A DNA stretch of 64,000 nt from Arthrobacter sp. Hiyo4 (GTDB lineage: Bacteria; Actinomycetota; Actinomycetes; Actinomycetales; Micrococcaceae). Location of the stretch: assembly GCA_002370555.1 (NCBI GenBank), contig AP014718.1, positions 1,798,001 to 1,862,000 on the forward strand, given 5' to 3'. Within the stretch, counting starts at the first letter, position 1. Every line of letters starts with the position of its first letter. This document shows, piece after piece, positions 31,545-41,450 of the stretch. Below the pieces are notes generated by a model, which made no database searches, was not told the origin of the DNA, and worked only from the letters and a program-made list of their open reading frames with translations. The position numbers and the translations under genes are program-made.

Positions 31545-32501
31545 CTAATCCGTGTCAGGACCCAGGCTGCTTAGCGGGTTCCTCGTCGAAAAGCCCGCCA
31601 CCCGCGGTAGGACCAGGATTGGTACCCCGAGCGCCTGGCCGATGCCCTTGAGTGCCTCGCCAATTTCGCTGGGAACGATCCACAGCTTGTTTGATGATCC
31701 TTCTGCGATTTTCGGAAGCGTCTGGAGGTACTGGTAGGCCAGGAGCTTCTGGTCGGGGTTGCCCTTGTGGATGGCGTCAAAGACCTTCTGGATTGCCTGT
31801 GCCTCACCGTCTGCGCGGAGGATTGCCGCCTTTGCGTCGCCCTCAGCCGCAAGGATCGATGCTTGCCGCTGGCCCTCGGCCGTGAGGATGGCGGACTGCT
31901 TGGTGCCTTCGGCCGTGAGGATCGCAGCGCGGCGGTCTCGCTCGGCCCGCATCTGCTTCTCCATCGAGTCCTGGATCGAGTGGGGCGGGTCAATTGCCTT
32001 GAGCTCCACGCGCGAGACCCGGATGCCCCAGCGGCCGGTTGCCTCGTCCAGGACACCGCGCAGCTGGCCGTTGATCTGGTCGCGGGATGTGAGCGCCTCT
32101 TCCAGGTTCAGGCCGCCCACAACGTTACGCAGGGTGGTAGTGGTGAGCTGTTCCACGGCCTGGATGTAATTGGCAATCTCATAGGTGGCGGCACGAGGAT
32201 CAGTGACCTGGAAGTACACCACAGTGTCGATGGACACCACCAGGTTGTCTTCGGTGATGACCGGCTGCGGTGGAAAGGACACCACCTGCTCCCTCAGGTC
32301 CAGGAGCGGCAGGAGCCGGTCCACAAACGGGATCAGGATGGTGAGTCCCGGATTAAGGGTCCGCTGGTACTTACCGAGCCGCTCAACGACGCCGGCCCTC
32401 GCCTGCGGGATAATCCGCACCGAGCGGACCAGGACAATGATCACGAACACGATCAGGACCACCAGCACAATGGCCAGGGCGGCTCCTCCTGCGTTATCCA
32501 T
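31545..32501 (-). CDS. SPFH/band-7 (stomatin-like) membrane protein
   Basis: An intact 318-residue protein. One N-terminal TM helix (GAALAIVLVVLIVFVIIVLV) is followed by the band-7 domain (IIPQARAGVVERLGKYQRTL, PGLTILIPFVDRLLPLLDLR, ITEDNLVVSIDTVVYFQVTD) and a long Ala/Glu-rich helical region (KQSAILTAEGQRQASILAAE) typical of stomatin/HflK-like proteins. They form ring oligomers in membrane microdomains. It is paired with an NfeD-like gene 31 bases upstream, the standard SPFH-NfeD operon. Confidence 0.9.
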   Translation of the reverse strand: MDNAGGAALAIVLVVLIVFVIIVLVRSVRIIPQARAGVVERLGKYQRTLNPGLTILIPFVDRLLPLLDLREQVVSFPPQPVITEDNLVVSIDTVVYFQVTDPRAATYEIANYIQAVEQLTTTTLRNVVGGLNLEEALTSRDQINGQLRGVLDEATGRWGIRVSRVELKAIDPPHSIQDSMEKQMRAERDRRAAILTAEGTKQSAILTAEGQRQASILAAEGDAKAAILRADGEAQAIQKVFDAIHKGNPDQKLLAYQYLQTLPKIAEGSSNKLWIVPSEIGEALKGIGQALGVPILVLPRVAGFSTRNPLSSLGPDTD

Positions 32502-32532
32502 ACGACTCCTATCCCCAATTGTTAGGCTGTAC

Positions 32533-32997
32533 TTAGGGCTGAGTGGCCTGCTCCGGCTGGGCGGAAACCACAGCCGTGGCCCCGTCGATGGCGGAGACCA
32601 CTGCCTTCTGGCCGGCAGGCAGAACGCCACCGGAGGACCGGGCGCTCCAGACGTCGCCCCCGATCTTGACGAGGCCGCCGGTGGAGCTGACTGCTTCCAT
32701 CACCAGGGCCTGCTCGCCGATGAGCCGGTCAATGTTGGTGCGTTGGTCGGCGGGTCCCTTTTTCAGATGGCTTAGTGCCACCGGGCGGACAAAGGCGATC
32801 ATCAGCAGGGAGACGACGCAGAACACCACAATCTGCAGCCACAGGTCAGCGCCGGCAAAATCTGCAATGAGCGCAGCAAGTGTTCCGCCGCTGAGCATGA
32901 CGAAGAACAGGTCAAGGGTGATCATTTCGATCACTGCGAACGCGAGGAAGGCGGTGAGCCACAGGGCCCACCAGTTTTCGCCGAGCCATTCAAACAT
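32533..32997 (-). CDS. NfeD-like membrane protein
   Basis: An intact protein of about 154 residues. Three to four TM helices (WALWLTAFLAFAVIEMITL, LFFVMLSGGTLAALIADF, LQIVVFCVVSLLMIAFV) precede a C-terminal OB-fold domain (LIGEQALVMEAVSSTGGLVK, WSARSSGGVLPAGQKAVV). This is the short NfeD type that partners stomatin-like proteins. The start MFEWLGENWWALW at 32997 is chosen because AGGGGGA lies seven bases upstream; an in-frame codon six residues earlier is also possible. Confidence 0.88.
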   Translation of the reverse strand: MFEWLGENWWALWLTAFLAFAVIEMITLDLFFVMLSGGTLAALIADFAGADLWLQIVVFCVVSLLMIAFVRPVALSHLKKGPADQRTNIDRLIGEQALVMEAVSSTGGLVKIGGDVWSARSSGGVLPAGQKAVVSAIDGATAVVSAQPEQATQP

Positions 32998-33099
32998 TCC
33001 GTCCCCCTTGACCATTCGGTAGCTGTTTATTTATCCTAGTCCGCCGGAAAGCTGGACGGCAGGCCCGGTGAAGGGCCGCGGTTGAACGTGGCCAAGTCG

Positions 33100-33985
33100 T
33101 TACGGTGCGGACCGTGCCGGACGGAAGACCGTGATCCGGAATCGTGCCTCCACCTGGGTCGACACCCGCCGTTCCCGATTTTGGCCGCAATGGCCACGCG
33201 GTCCAGGTGGTGCCCGGCCGGACCCATGAAGGCCAGGTCAGCCAGCTCGCTGGGCGTTAGCATCATCAGGATATCCAGGTCCCGGGTGGACTCGGCGGCG
33301 AAGTGCGGCGAGAGTGATTCTGCCAGCCGCGCGTCCTTGTCGTCCTCGATGGACAGCATCCCTGCCTGGGCGGCGACGGCGGCGAGGTGGCCGGCGCGCG
33401 GCGTCACTACCACCAGCCTTCCGCCGGGGCGGAGGACCCGGGCGAATTCGGCGGCGTTACGGGGGGCGAAGATCACCGTGATGGCGTCGACGGCGGCATC
33501 CGCCACCGGGAGCGGCTGCCACACATCGCAGGCCAGGCTGATGGCCTCCGGATTGAGGCGCGCGGCTCGCCGCAGCGCGAACTTGGAGATGTCGAGCGCG
33601 ACGGCGGCGCAGCTGCCTGTAGTCCGTCGCACCTCATCCAGCACCACCCTGAGATAGTGGCCGGTCCCCGTACCCGAATCGAGGACTGTGAATGGTTCGC
33701 CCGGGGTTATCCCGGGCACGACGGCGGCCGCGACGGCGTCTGCCAGGGGGCGGTAATGTCCGCCGTCGAGGAAAGCGAACCGGGCCGCCACCATCTCTGC
33801 GGTGTCGGCTTCAAAGACTGTCCCCTTGCCCACCAGCAGGTTGAAGTAGCCCTGCTTCGCCGCGTCGAAGCCGTGCCCGGATCCGCAGGCCAAGGCCTTG
33901 CGGGCCGCGTCATCCGGCCGCCCCGGACATTCAGTGCGGCGCCGCACACGGGGCAGCGCAGTGGAGGGCGAGGGCTTGATGGCAT
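33100..33985 (-). CDS. RlmA-like rRNA (guanine-N1) methyltransferase
   Basis: About 295 residues. An N-terminal zinc ribbon (RCPVCGAAL, then ACGSGHGFD) is followed by the family tag AKQGYFNLLVG, a SAM site (FTVLDSGTGTGHYL) and the motif IFAPRNAAEFARVLRPGG. This matches the RlmA/TlrB group that methylates 23S rRNA near G745/G748; the exact target is inferred. Bases are missing near 33927 (zinc ribbon) and 33180; repair of the latter gives an end STQVEARFRITVFRPARSAP and a stop at 33100. ATG at 33985; MVRMPSS nine bases upstream is an alternative. Confidence 0.82.
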
Positions 33986-34085
33986 ACGGACCATCTTAGG
34001 GCGGGGAGCGGGCCGCCGCGGAGCCCGCGCGAGTGTTCCGGCCGCATGTTCGCTTGGGGTAAAGCCGCACGTTAGGCTCACGTGG

Positions 34086-36080
34086 GTGAAGCCAGAACAC
34101 CTCCCGCTGCTCAATTCCGTCTCCGCGCCGGCGGTTCACCCGGACGGCAGCCGTGCTGTTGTGTCGGTGACCAGGCCGGATTTCGCTGCTGATTCCTACG
34201 TGGGCCAGCTATGGAGCATCCCGTTGAACCAGGAGCAGCTACCGCGGCGGATTACCAGGGGCTTCCGGGACACCGGCCCTGCCTTCTCTCCTGATGGGCT
34301 GGTCCTCGCCTTCCTCCGGACGGGCGGACCGTCGTCGAAAGCGCAGCTTGTCGTGGTGGAGGCCGGCGGCGGCGAACCCCAGGTCATTACCGACAGGCTG
34401 CTCGGAGTGGAATCCTTCGCCTGGTCTCCTGATTCGCACCGGATAGTCTTCAGCTCCCGCGAACCGGAGCCCGGACGGTACGGCAGCAGCGACGCCATCA
34501 CCGCGGAGGCGGAGGCCCCACGGCTGATCTCCTCCTACCAGTACAGGCTGAACAGCGTTGGCTACACGCGGGACAAGCCGCAGCAGCTGTTCATCCTGGA
34601 CGTCCCGGAACTCGGCGGCGAACCGCCGGCACCGCCGGCCGCTCCGACGCTGCCTGAAGCCCGGCAGCTGACATCGCTCGCCACGGACGCCAGCTCCGGG
34701 GTTTTCAGTGCGGACGGATCAGCCGTGTACTTTGTGGCAGCTGCGCCGGAGAACGACGACGGCTTGGCCACCTTGATCTACAGGGTGCCGGTCACCGGCG
34801 GCGACCCCTCCCGGTGGATCAGGGAGCAGCCGCACCTCAAACCGTCACGGACGTCCGGCAGTCCCGGGACGGAAAGTGGCTGTTCTACATTGCCCGGGAC
34901 CTGGGCGGCTCGGGCCGTGACTTCGTGGCACGGAACGCCGTGCTGTACTGCGTAGCGGCCGACGGCGGCATGCCGGTTGCGCTGACCGACCCGGAATTGA
35001 TGGACGTTGCGGCGCCGGGTGCCCGGATTGAGCTCCGCGGCCCGGACCACGCCCTGGTCCTGAACAATGCGCAAGGCACTGTTGAGCTCCTCGAGCTGGG
35101 GGCGACGGGCGGGCATGCCCTACTGGTGCACGGCGACAAGGTGGTGACGGGGGCCGCATGGGCGGGTGGCTCGCTGCTCGTCGTATTCAGCGACCCGTCC
35201 ACCCACGGGGACGTCGGAGTGCTCGACGACAGGCAGCTGCGGCTGCTGACAGACTTTTCGGCCGTTCTGCGGACACAGACGGACATTGTGGTTCCACAGG
35301 AGCTGACGTTTGAAGCGCCCGATGGCTATCCCGTCCATGGCTGGCTCGTCAGGCCTGCGGGCAAGGGTCCCACCCGGTCCTGCTGAACATCCACGGCGGG
35401 CCGTTTGCCCAGTTCACCGTTGCCCTGTTCGATGAAGCCCAGGTGTACGCGGCTGCGGGCTATGCCGTGCTGATGTGCAATCCGCGCGGCTCCGCCGGCT
35501 ACGGCCGGGAACACGGGCTGGCCATCAAGGGCCGCTTTGGCACCGACGACATGGCGGATGTCCTCGCGTTCCTGGACGGGGCGCTGGCCAAATTTCCGGC
35601 GCTGGACGCGGCCGGCTGGGCATCATGGGCGGCTCGTACGGCGGATACCTGACCGCCTGGACCATCGCGCACCACCACAGGTTCCAGGGTGCCATTGTGG
35701 AGCGTGGATTCCTGGACCCCGTCAGTTTCGAAGGCTCGGCCGACATTGGCTGGTACTTCGGCAACGAATATCTCGGCAGCTCAACGGTGGGGGTCGCCGC
35801 GCAAAGCCCGTTCGAGCACGTGGGCAACGTGCAGACCCCGACGCTGGTCATCCACAGCGAAAACGACCTCAGGTGTCCGCTGGAGCAGGGCCAGCGGTAT
35901 TTCACGGCCCTGAAGCGGCGGGGTGTGGAAGCCCAGCTGCTGGTGTTCCCGGGCGAGGACCATGAACTCTCCCGGTCAGGCAGGCCGCAGCACCGGCGTC
36001 AGAGATTCGAGCACATCCTGCGCTGGTGGGCTCGGTTCCTCCCGACCGACGCAAATCCGGCGGACGCGCCGCCGGAGTGA
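34086..36080 (+). CDS. S9 family prolyl oligopeptidase-type serine peptidase
   Basis: About 665 residues. The N-terminal half is a beta-propeller with repeated strands (AVHPDGSRAVVSVTRPDFAA, AFSPDGLVLAFLRTG, AWSPDSHRIVFSSREP). The C-terminal alpha/beta hydrolase has LLNIHGGPFAQF, the nucleophile GGSYGGYLTAW, the acid in HSENDLRCP and His in GEDHELS. It should cleave short peptides, probably in the cytoplasm, since no signal peptide is seen. GTG at 34086 (MKPEHLPLLNSV). Bases are missing near 34815, 35372 and 35618, the last splitting the domain just before the nucleophile. Converges with def. Confidence 0.88.
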
Positions 36081-36108
36081 GGATGAGGCGTGCTGGCGCG
36101 CAGGCTCG

Positions 36109-36771
36109 TCAGGGGTTTTCAGGCAGGAAGCCCAGGGCTGCACGCGCCCTTCCGATCCCCGGCTCGGCCCAGTTGGCGGCGTACTCGGCGTTGGAGCTCA
36201 AGGACCTCAACTCGGCGCGGTCAACGTAGAGGGTGCCATGGAGGTGATCGGTTTCGTGCTGCACAATTCTCGCCTGCCAGCCCTCGAATTCCCGTTCCGA
36301 CGCCAGGCCTCCGGGGTGTCGAACCGGAGCAGCACCCGTTCTGGCCTTACTACCACTGCCTGCAGGCCGGTCAGGGAGAGGCACCCTCGAAGAACGCGGC
36401 GCTTTCCGTTCCGACGGCCGTGTAGTGCGGGTTGATGATAGTCAGGAACTCCAGCGGGCTACGGTGGCGCAGTGCAGCGGCCTCGGGGTCGACGTCGTAC
36501 TGGTCCTCAAGGACTGCCAGCTGCAGCGGGATTCCGAGTTGCGGGGCGGCCAGCCCACACCAGGGGCTTCGTGCATCACTTCGCGCATGAGGGCAATCAA
36601 CTGGTCCAGCTCGCCGGCGCTGATCTGTCCGTCGAAGGACGCGGCCCGCTGGCGGAGTACGGGATTCCCGGCCTGGACGATGGGCGGCAGCGATCCCGCA
36701 GACAGGATTTCCTGCACCCGTTCCCGCAGGCGCGCAGGAGTGAATGAAGTGGGCGGTGATACAGCGGTCAT
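36109..36771 (-). CDS. def: Peptide deformylase
   Basis: About 221 residues. It removes the N-formyl group from new proteins using a metal held by one Cys and two His. All three motifs are visible after repair: [16 protein letters not shown] (metal Cys) and [15 protein letters not shown] (metal His, catalytic Glu). Three bases are missing, near 36555 (GTGGGCTGG should be GTGGGGCTGG), 36384 (inside EGCLSL) and 36316. Restoring all three gives a length divisible by three. Actinobacteria often have two deformylases, so this need not be the only copy. Confidence 0.88.
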
Positions 36772-36830
36772 GCGGAAAGCCTAGCGGCGGACGCCGCAGG
36801 GCGTCGGCCGCGTCGGCTAGTGTCGATGCC

Positions 36831-37250
36831 ATGGCTGAACTGATGGCGTCCGAACCCAACGCACTGGAACTTGTCCTGGACTTTATCCGGAACCTGGAAG
36901 CCGGCGGTGACGGCGGGGCCATCGGCCGTTTCCTCGCTGCGGACTTCGTGCTGGTCGAGGCGCCGCATCTGCTCGCGCCCGAAGGCTCCACGCGGACGCG
37001 GGACCAGGCGATGGCTGGCCTCGATCAAAGCGGTGAAGTAGTGGCGGACCAGAAGTTCGACGTCCGCCGCACTACCTGCGAAGGCGGTCGGGTTGTGGTG
37101 GAGGCCGACTGGTCGGCGAGGACGCTGATGGACCTGCGGTACTGGGATGCCGGGGAGACCATCCGCGCCCGGACGTCGTCGGTCTTTGAAGTCCGGGACG
37201 GCCTGATCATCAGCCAGGACAGTTATGACTGCTACTTCGTGAACTCCTGA
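36831..37250 (+). CDS. SnoaL-like/NTF2-fold protein
   Basis: An intact 139-residue protein with the pattern of a small NTF2-like fold: N-terminal helices (ALELVLDFIRNLEAGG, IGRFLAADFVLVEAPHLLAP), then curved-sheet strands (RVVVEADWSARTL, TSSVFEVRDGLIISQDSYDC). Such proteins include SnoaL-type cyclases, delta-5-ketosteroid isomerase-like proteins and many of unknown function. ATG at 36831 follows a short gap and is divergent from def. Substrate unknown. Confidence 0.75.
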   Translation: MAELMASEPNALELVLDFIRNLEAGGDGGAIGRFLAADFVLVEAPHLLAPEGSTRTRDQAMAGLDQSGEVVADQKFDVRRTTCEGGRVVVEADWSARTLMDLRYWDAGETIRARTSSVFEVRDGLIISQDSYDCYFVNS

Positions 37251-37273
37251 CCCGGGCGCCCTCCGGCGCGGGT

Positions 37274-38411
37274 TTACTGCATGGTGAACCGGTGGGCCAC
37301 CAGCCTGTTGGCCGCCGGAAAGCCGGATACCGCGCTGACTGCGTGGTTCCTGAACGCCAGGAAAGGTGGCGACAGCGGGCGCCCCAGCGTCATATTCACT
37401 TCGGACTGCCATCGCGCCACCGAGGCGGCCTTATGACGCCGGGACGAATAGGCGTGCAGTCGCTGGCCAACCGGTTTCCCCGCCAGGGCATCACAGATGA
37501 TCGGCGCGAGTTCCGCCGCGTCAAGCCAGCCAAGGTTCATGCCCTGGCCGCCGATGGGGCTTATTTCATGGGCAGCATCACCGATCAGGACGGCCCGCCC
37601 CGCGACTGATCGGCACGCCACCGTGGAGCGCGGGCTGAAGCTACTGAGCATGGTGTTGGTGGCCGGGTCTGGCCGGATCCCTGTGCGGTGGTGGACCAAC
37701 CGTGCCAGTTCGACGGCGCCCGGGCCGGTTCGGGCCGGGAACCCTCACTACCCAGCGGCGGAGACCGCCCGGCAGCGGAAAGGATTCCACTACCCCTCGG
37801 CTTCGAGGTACAGGACGGCTTCGTTCAGGTTTTCGCCGGTACCTTCGAAATCACCCATCACATAATGGTCGGGATACGTTCGGGACGTGGCCGGGATGCC
37901 CAGCAGGCTGCGCATCAGGGACCGCGAGCCGTCGGCGGCGACCAAAAGACGTGAGGTGATCCGGGTGCCGGCACCGCCTGTCTTGGTGGCGGCAGCACGG
38001 ACGGTGACCAGTCCGCCGTCGTCCGCTATTTCCGTCACCCTGGCGCCCCTGACGAGCGCCGCACTGTCGAGTTCGTGCACACGCCGCTCCAGCAGGGATT
38101 CCGTTGTGACCTGGGGAGTGCCAGCACAAACGGGAAGCGCTCCGAGACTGACGCGAAAGACATTGACCCTACGGTCTTCGCGCCGCTGACTGCGATGCCG
38201 CCGAGGATCCGCACGCCGGCATCAACCATGGCGCCGGCCACCGCTGCCCTGTCCAGCGCCGCGAGGGCGGGGGATGGATGCCGATGGCCCGCGAGTGGTG
38301 TTCCCGGTGGAGCCGCTGTTCAAGGACCTGGACCGCGACGCCTTCCTGAAGCAGCAGGGCGGCGAGATACAGACCCACGGGTCCGCCGCCGACGATCACC
38401 ACGTCAGCCAT
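37274..38411 (-). CDS. FAD-dependent monooxygenase of the type III PKS operon
   Basis: About 380 residues of the aromatic-ring hydroxylase (PHBH-like) family. The FAD-binding GxGxxG is VVIVGGGPVGLYLAALLL at the N-terminus. A substrate/FAD middle segment includes LLVAADGSRSLMRSLLGI, and the GD motif is LIGDAAHEISPIGGQGMNLG. It likely hydroxylates a phenolic product of the neighbouring polyketide synthase. Five bases appear to be missing (near 38270, 38110, 37793 and two near 37735), the most in any gene here. ATG at 38411 overlaps the end of the methyltransferase gene by eight bases, so the two are translationally coupled. Confidence 0.85.
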
Positions 38412-39103
38412 CGGGATGGTCCGGACCGTGCATGAGGACTTGATGGAAAGGGGAGTGGCGCACCACCTGCCAGCCCGGGGAGCGGCGGCGGTGAGCTCTG
38501 CGGGGTGTAGCTGCGCCTGATAGAGGTCAGGCCGTCCGCACGGATGAACGAGTCGCGGAAGGGGAGGGCCGCCAGGGAGAAAAGTGCGTAGGCTGCGATG
38601 TTCCGGCGGAGGTCGTTGTGCAGGGAAGTCCGGCGCGCCAGGGCTTGCGAATCTGCCAGGAGCTGAGCCAGGTCTCCTGGTTGGAGGTGGTGGATGACGT
38701 GGTTCGAGATAACGACGTCGAACCAGCGGCCTTCGCGGACCAGATCGGCACTGTCCGCCTGGCGGAACCGGACTGAAGCGTGGTGGGGGCGCCGCGACGC
38801 GTGGTTGTAGGCCCTGGGGTCCGGGTCAATGCCGGTGACGTCAAGCAGCAGCTTGTCCCGGGCGGACCAGAGGGCGAGCTGGCGTGCCAGGTCCCCACCG
38901 CCGCATCCTATGTCGAGGAGCGTGGTTTCAGTGTCGTGGGAGAGCAGAGGGCGAAGCTCGCGGCGGTACAGCTGCCGCCAGCCGGAGAAGAGACGGTTCA
39001 CCAGCCCGAATTGCCGGTAGGTGAGCTCCAGTTTGGTGGGGTCACAGTCCGGCAGGTCCATCATTTCCACGGCGTCCACAGCCCGTTGCCGCATCACGGA
39101 CAC
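38404..39103 (-). CDS. Class I SAM-dependent methyltransferase of the type III PKS operon
   Basis: About 233 residues. SAM motif TTLLDIGCGGGDLARQLALW (about 61-80), the acidic post-motif VTGIDPDPRAY, and VVISNHVIHHLQPGDLAQLL are typical of small-molecule methyltransferases. The C-terminus reads VVRHSPFHQVLMHG after two bases are restored near 38500 and 38478. It would methylate the resorcinol or quinone made by the neighbouring synthase. The start is GTG at 39103, four bases after the PKS stop, and the 3' end overlaps the monooxygenase start. Confidence 0.85.
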
Positions 39104-39106
39104 GGG

Positions 39107-40286
39107 TCAGGCCAGCGACGCGGCCGCCTCTGGCTGCACCGCCTGCTTCCCGGTGGCTGCCTGGCGGAGTTTCGTGAAGAGCCCTGTCTCCACAGTGAGT
39201 CCGGGCCGAACGCCATGGAGCAAATGCGTTCCTCACCCTCTACCGGCGGCTGTTCCAGGATGTTCCTGAGAACAAACAGGACGGTGGCGCTGCTCATGTT
39301 GCCGTAGTCCCGCAGAGTATCCCGTGCCGGACCGAGTTGCTCAGCGGTGAGTTCAAGGCGCGTCTGGACCTTGTCGAGGATGCTCCGGCCGCCGGGATGG
39401 ATGGCCCAATGGCAGATGTCCCGGTAGGGGAGTCCGCGCAGCGAGGGGTCCCGGCCAGCAGCGGCGCGAGGGCGCCGATGATGTGATCGTCGATGATGTG
39501 GGGGACGTAGTTGCCCAGCACCATTTCGAAGCCGTGGTCGCCGATGTTCCAGGCCATGGATTCCTCGCCCACCGGCGTAAGGACGGTTTCGAAGTGGTCC
39601 AGTTGCATCAGCGCAGGTGCGTCCGGATCGTTCCGGGCCGTAATGACGGCTGCCGCCGCGCCGTCGGCGAACAGCGCCGAACCCATGATGGTGTCGGGAT
39701 CGTTCGAGGTCCGCACGTGCAGTGAGCACAGCTCCGCACAGACCACCAGGACAACGGCCTGCGGATCTGCTTCGCAGAACGCCTTTGCGGCCCGCAGCGC
39801 CGGAAAGGCGGCATAGCACCCCATGAATCCGAGGTGATAACGCTGGACGGCCGGGTCCAGCCCCAACGCGCGGACGATCTTATAGTCAGGGCCGGGGTTG
39901 AAGAATCCTGTGCACGAGACGGTAATGATGTGGGTTATGTCAAGTAAGGACAGATCCGGGCAGGCGTCCACGGCAGCCCGGGCGGCCTCGATGAAAAGTT
40001 TGGTGACCTCCCGGGCGAAGATCTCGTTGCGCACTTTGGTGGTGGGGTTCAGGAGCAGGCCCGTAGATGGATCAAAGAACTGCGGAGCGTCCGAATGGAA
40101 CGCCATGGTCATTTCTTCGACGGCGGTATGGCGCGTATCGATGGCGGCTGAATCGAAGCAAGTACTCACCAGCCGCGAGCCCAGCCTGGTCAGGCCAGGC
40201 TGAGCTGCAAAAACGTCCCGGGCTTCGGTCTGGACCAGCACGGTGGGCGGGACAGCAGTTTCGAGTGAACGCACGTAGACCGTCAT
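39107..40286 (-). CDS. Type III polyketide synthase (chalcone/stilbene synthase family)
   Basis: About 393 residues, a homodimeric ketosynthase using acyl-CoA starters and malonyl-CoA. The catalytic triad is recognisable: Cys in LGFMGCYAAFPALR, His in CHWAIHPGGRSILDKV, Asn in YGNMSSATVLFVL. DITHIITVSCTGFFNPGPDY and FADGAAAAVI are further family blocks. Bases are missing near 39448 (between LLAG and DPSLRGLPYRD) and near 39200. The start MTVYVRSLETAVPP is used; an in-frame GTG at 40307 is an alternative. First gene of the operon PKS-methyltransferase-monooxygenase. Confidence 0.93.
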
Positions 40287-40497
40287 TGGTTCATTCTTGG
40301 CGAGCACACGGGATTAGACAATGGCCCGGGGCGACCAGCCGGACCTGACGTGCGGCAACATCAAACGGAGCCCCGCAGTCGCCCGCCAAACGTCGGCCAA
40401 ATGCAGGCTGCTCTCCGCTCTCAGAAACGCCGATAATCTACATTATGTCAGGTAGTGACTCTGCGTATCTCATCAGATGAATCAATTCGCCCTGTCC

Positions 40498-40635
40498 TGT
40501 CTCAGTTTTGGTGGCAAGAATCTCAACACACTTGGCAATATACGGTTTCTGTCCTTTCTCAATTTAGTTGCCATTTTCTCTACTTACCTGGCCACCTACG
40601 GATTGCTGGGGTTTGTCTCAGTAAGTCGGTCCACC
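40498..40635 (+). repeat. Imperfect ~58-bp spaced repeats, possible transposon end
   Basis: Three copies of a TCTCA-led motif begin at 40500, 40557 and 40616, spaced 57 and 59 bases. The first two match over about 38 bases (TCTCA.TTT.G.TG.CA, then TCTC.AC..AC.TGGC.A) and continue to a shared TACGG. The stretch is much richer in A and T than the genes around it. Regularly spaced transposase-binding sites of this kind are found at ends of Tn7/Mu-like elements, and a TnsA-like remnant follows directly. Assignment as a transposon end is inference. Confidence 0.5.
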
Positions 40636-40639
40636 ATGG

Positions 40640-40903
40640 ATGCTGTTAGCCCGCTGAGGTCGCTGCATTCGAACATGACGGACGAGACTCGTGTGCTGGC
40701 GCGCCTGGACGGGCGATGGCACGGGCAGAGTCGTCGACGTTAAGCCTGCAGGCCGTGTCCGGTCCGCGGAGCGCCAGTTCGGCCTGACCCGCGAAGCCTG
40801 CTCGGCGGCCGGATGGGAGTACGTGGTCTTCACCGGTCTGGCCGAGCCGCTGGCGTCGAATCTGCGGTGGCTCACCGGCGACCACCAGGACCGCTTCGCC
40901 TGA
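40640..40903 (+). pseudogene. TnsA-like transposase endonuclease subunit, C-terminal fragment
   Basis: Readable residues RVVDVKPAGRV, then FGLTREACSAAGWEYVVFTG and PLASNLRWLTGDHQDRF resemble the C-terminal half of actinobacterial TnsA-like endonuclease subunits, where VVDVK is part of the PD-(D/E)xK nuclease core and xxNxRWL lies near the end. The preceding piece LARLDGRWHG may be the strand before it, one frame away. The N-terminal two thirds, including the first catalytic residues, are absent. Non-functional. Confidence 0.6.
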
Positions 40904-41225
40904 CTCGCGGTCTCCGGAGCGGCAGGGATGGGCAAGTCCACCGCTGCGCTGCTGATCGGCAAGCGTCATGAGAAAGCCGAGCGCAGGCGGCTCGCTCGTA
41001 TCGATGACGCGTCCTTCGCCCCAATGGTCTACGCCGTGGTCCTACCAGCGACCACACCGAGGATGCTCATCCAGGCCTTCGCCAGCTGGTTTGGCCTCCC
41101 GGTGCCCCAGAGGTCAACCGCCCAGTTGGCCACCGAGCACGTCGTGGGTGTGCTGCGCACCTTGGGCACGTCGCTGGTGATCGTCGACGAAGTTCACAAC
41201 CTGACGACGAACAGGCAGGCCGGCG
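40904..41225 (+). pseudogene. TniB/TnsC-like AAA+ ATPase fragment
   Basis: LAVSGAAGMGKSTAALLIGK is a Walker A block, PMVYAVVLPATTPRMLIQAF and FGLPVPQRSTAQLATEHVV follow, and SLVIVDEVHNLTTNRQAG is the Walker B (DE) block of TniB-type transposition regulators. The protein has no start of its own: the homology begins at the P loop directly after the TnsA fragment stop. It stops just after Walker B, so the sensor and C-terminal parts are lost. Clearly a truncated remnant. Confidence 0.65.
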
Positions 41226-41450
41226 GGTCCTTGCCCACGCGGTGTCCTCGTCCGATCCACCATCATGCAATGGGCCCGCGAATGCGCGATCACCGGAATT
41301 GCTCAATCCGACATGATCGAGAAAATTGGGGAATTGGGGACAGTATTTCTGATCCAGCGTAACTTTTCGGCTTCCCGTGTCGATTACATATGTGGAGGGC
41401 TGGGGCTCTCAGCCGGTCACGGCTACTACTTTCTTGGCCTTGGAGGTCTC

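Larger units (their letters stand above)
40446..41225 (+). mobile_element. Remnant of a Tn7-like (TnsA/TniB) transposon
   Basis: End-like repeats at 40498-40635 are followed by the C-terminus of a TnsA-like endonuclease and, nine bases after its stop, by a Walker A segment of a TniB/TnsC-like ATPase. The Mu-type transposase gene (tnsB/tniA) and the N-terminus of the ATPase that normally lie between them are gone. After about 41225 the ATPase homology ends. The element is therefore dead. No matching right end was found by eye. Confidence 0.6.

Noticed and set aside
33387..34085. A long N-terminal extension of the S9 peptidase frame
   Set aside because: It covers the antisense of the RlmA-like gene and has no propeller pattern; the start MKPEHLPLLNSV at 34086 is preferred.
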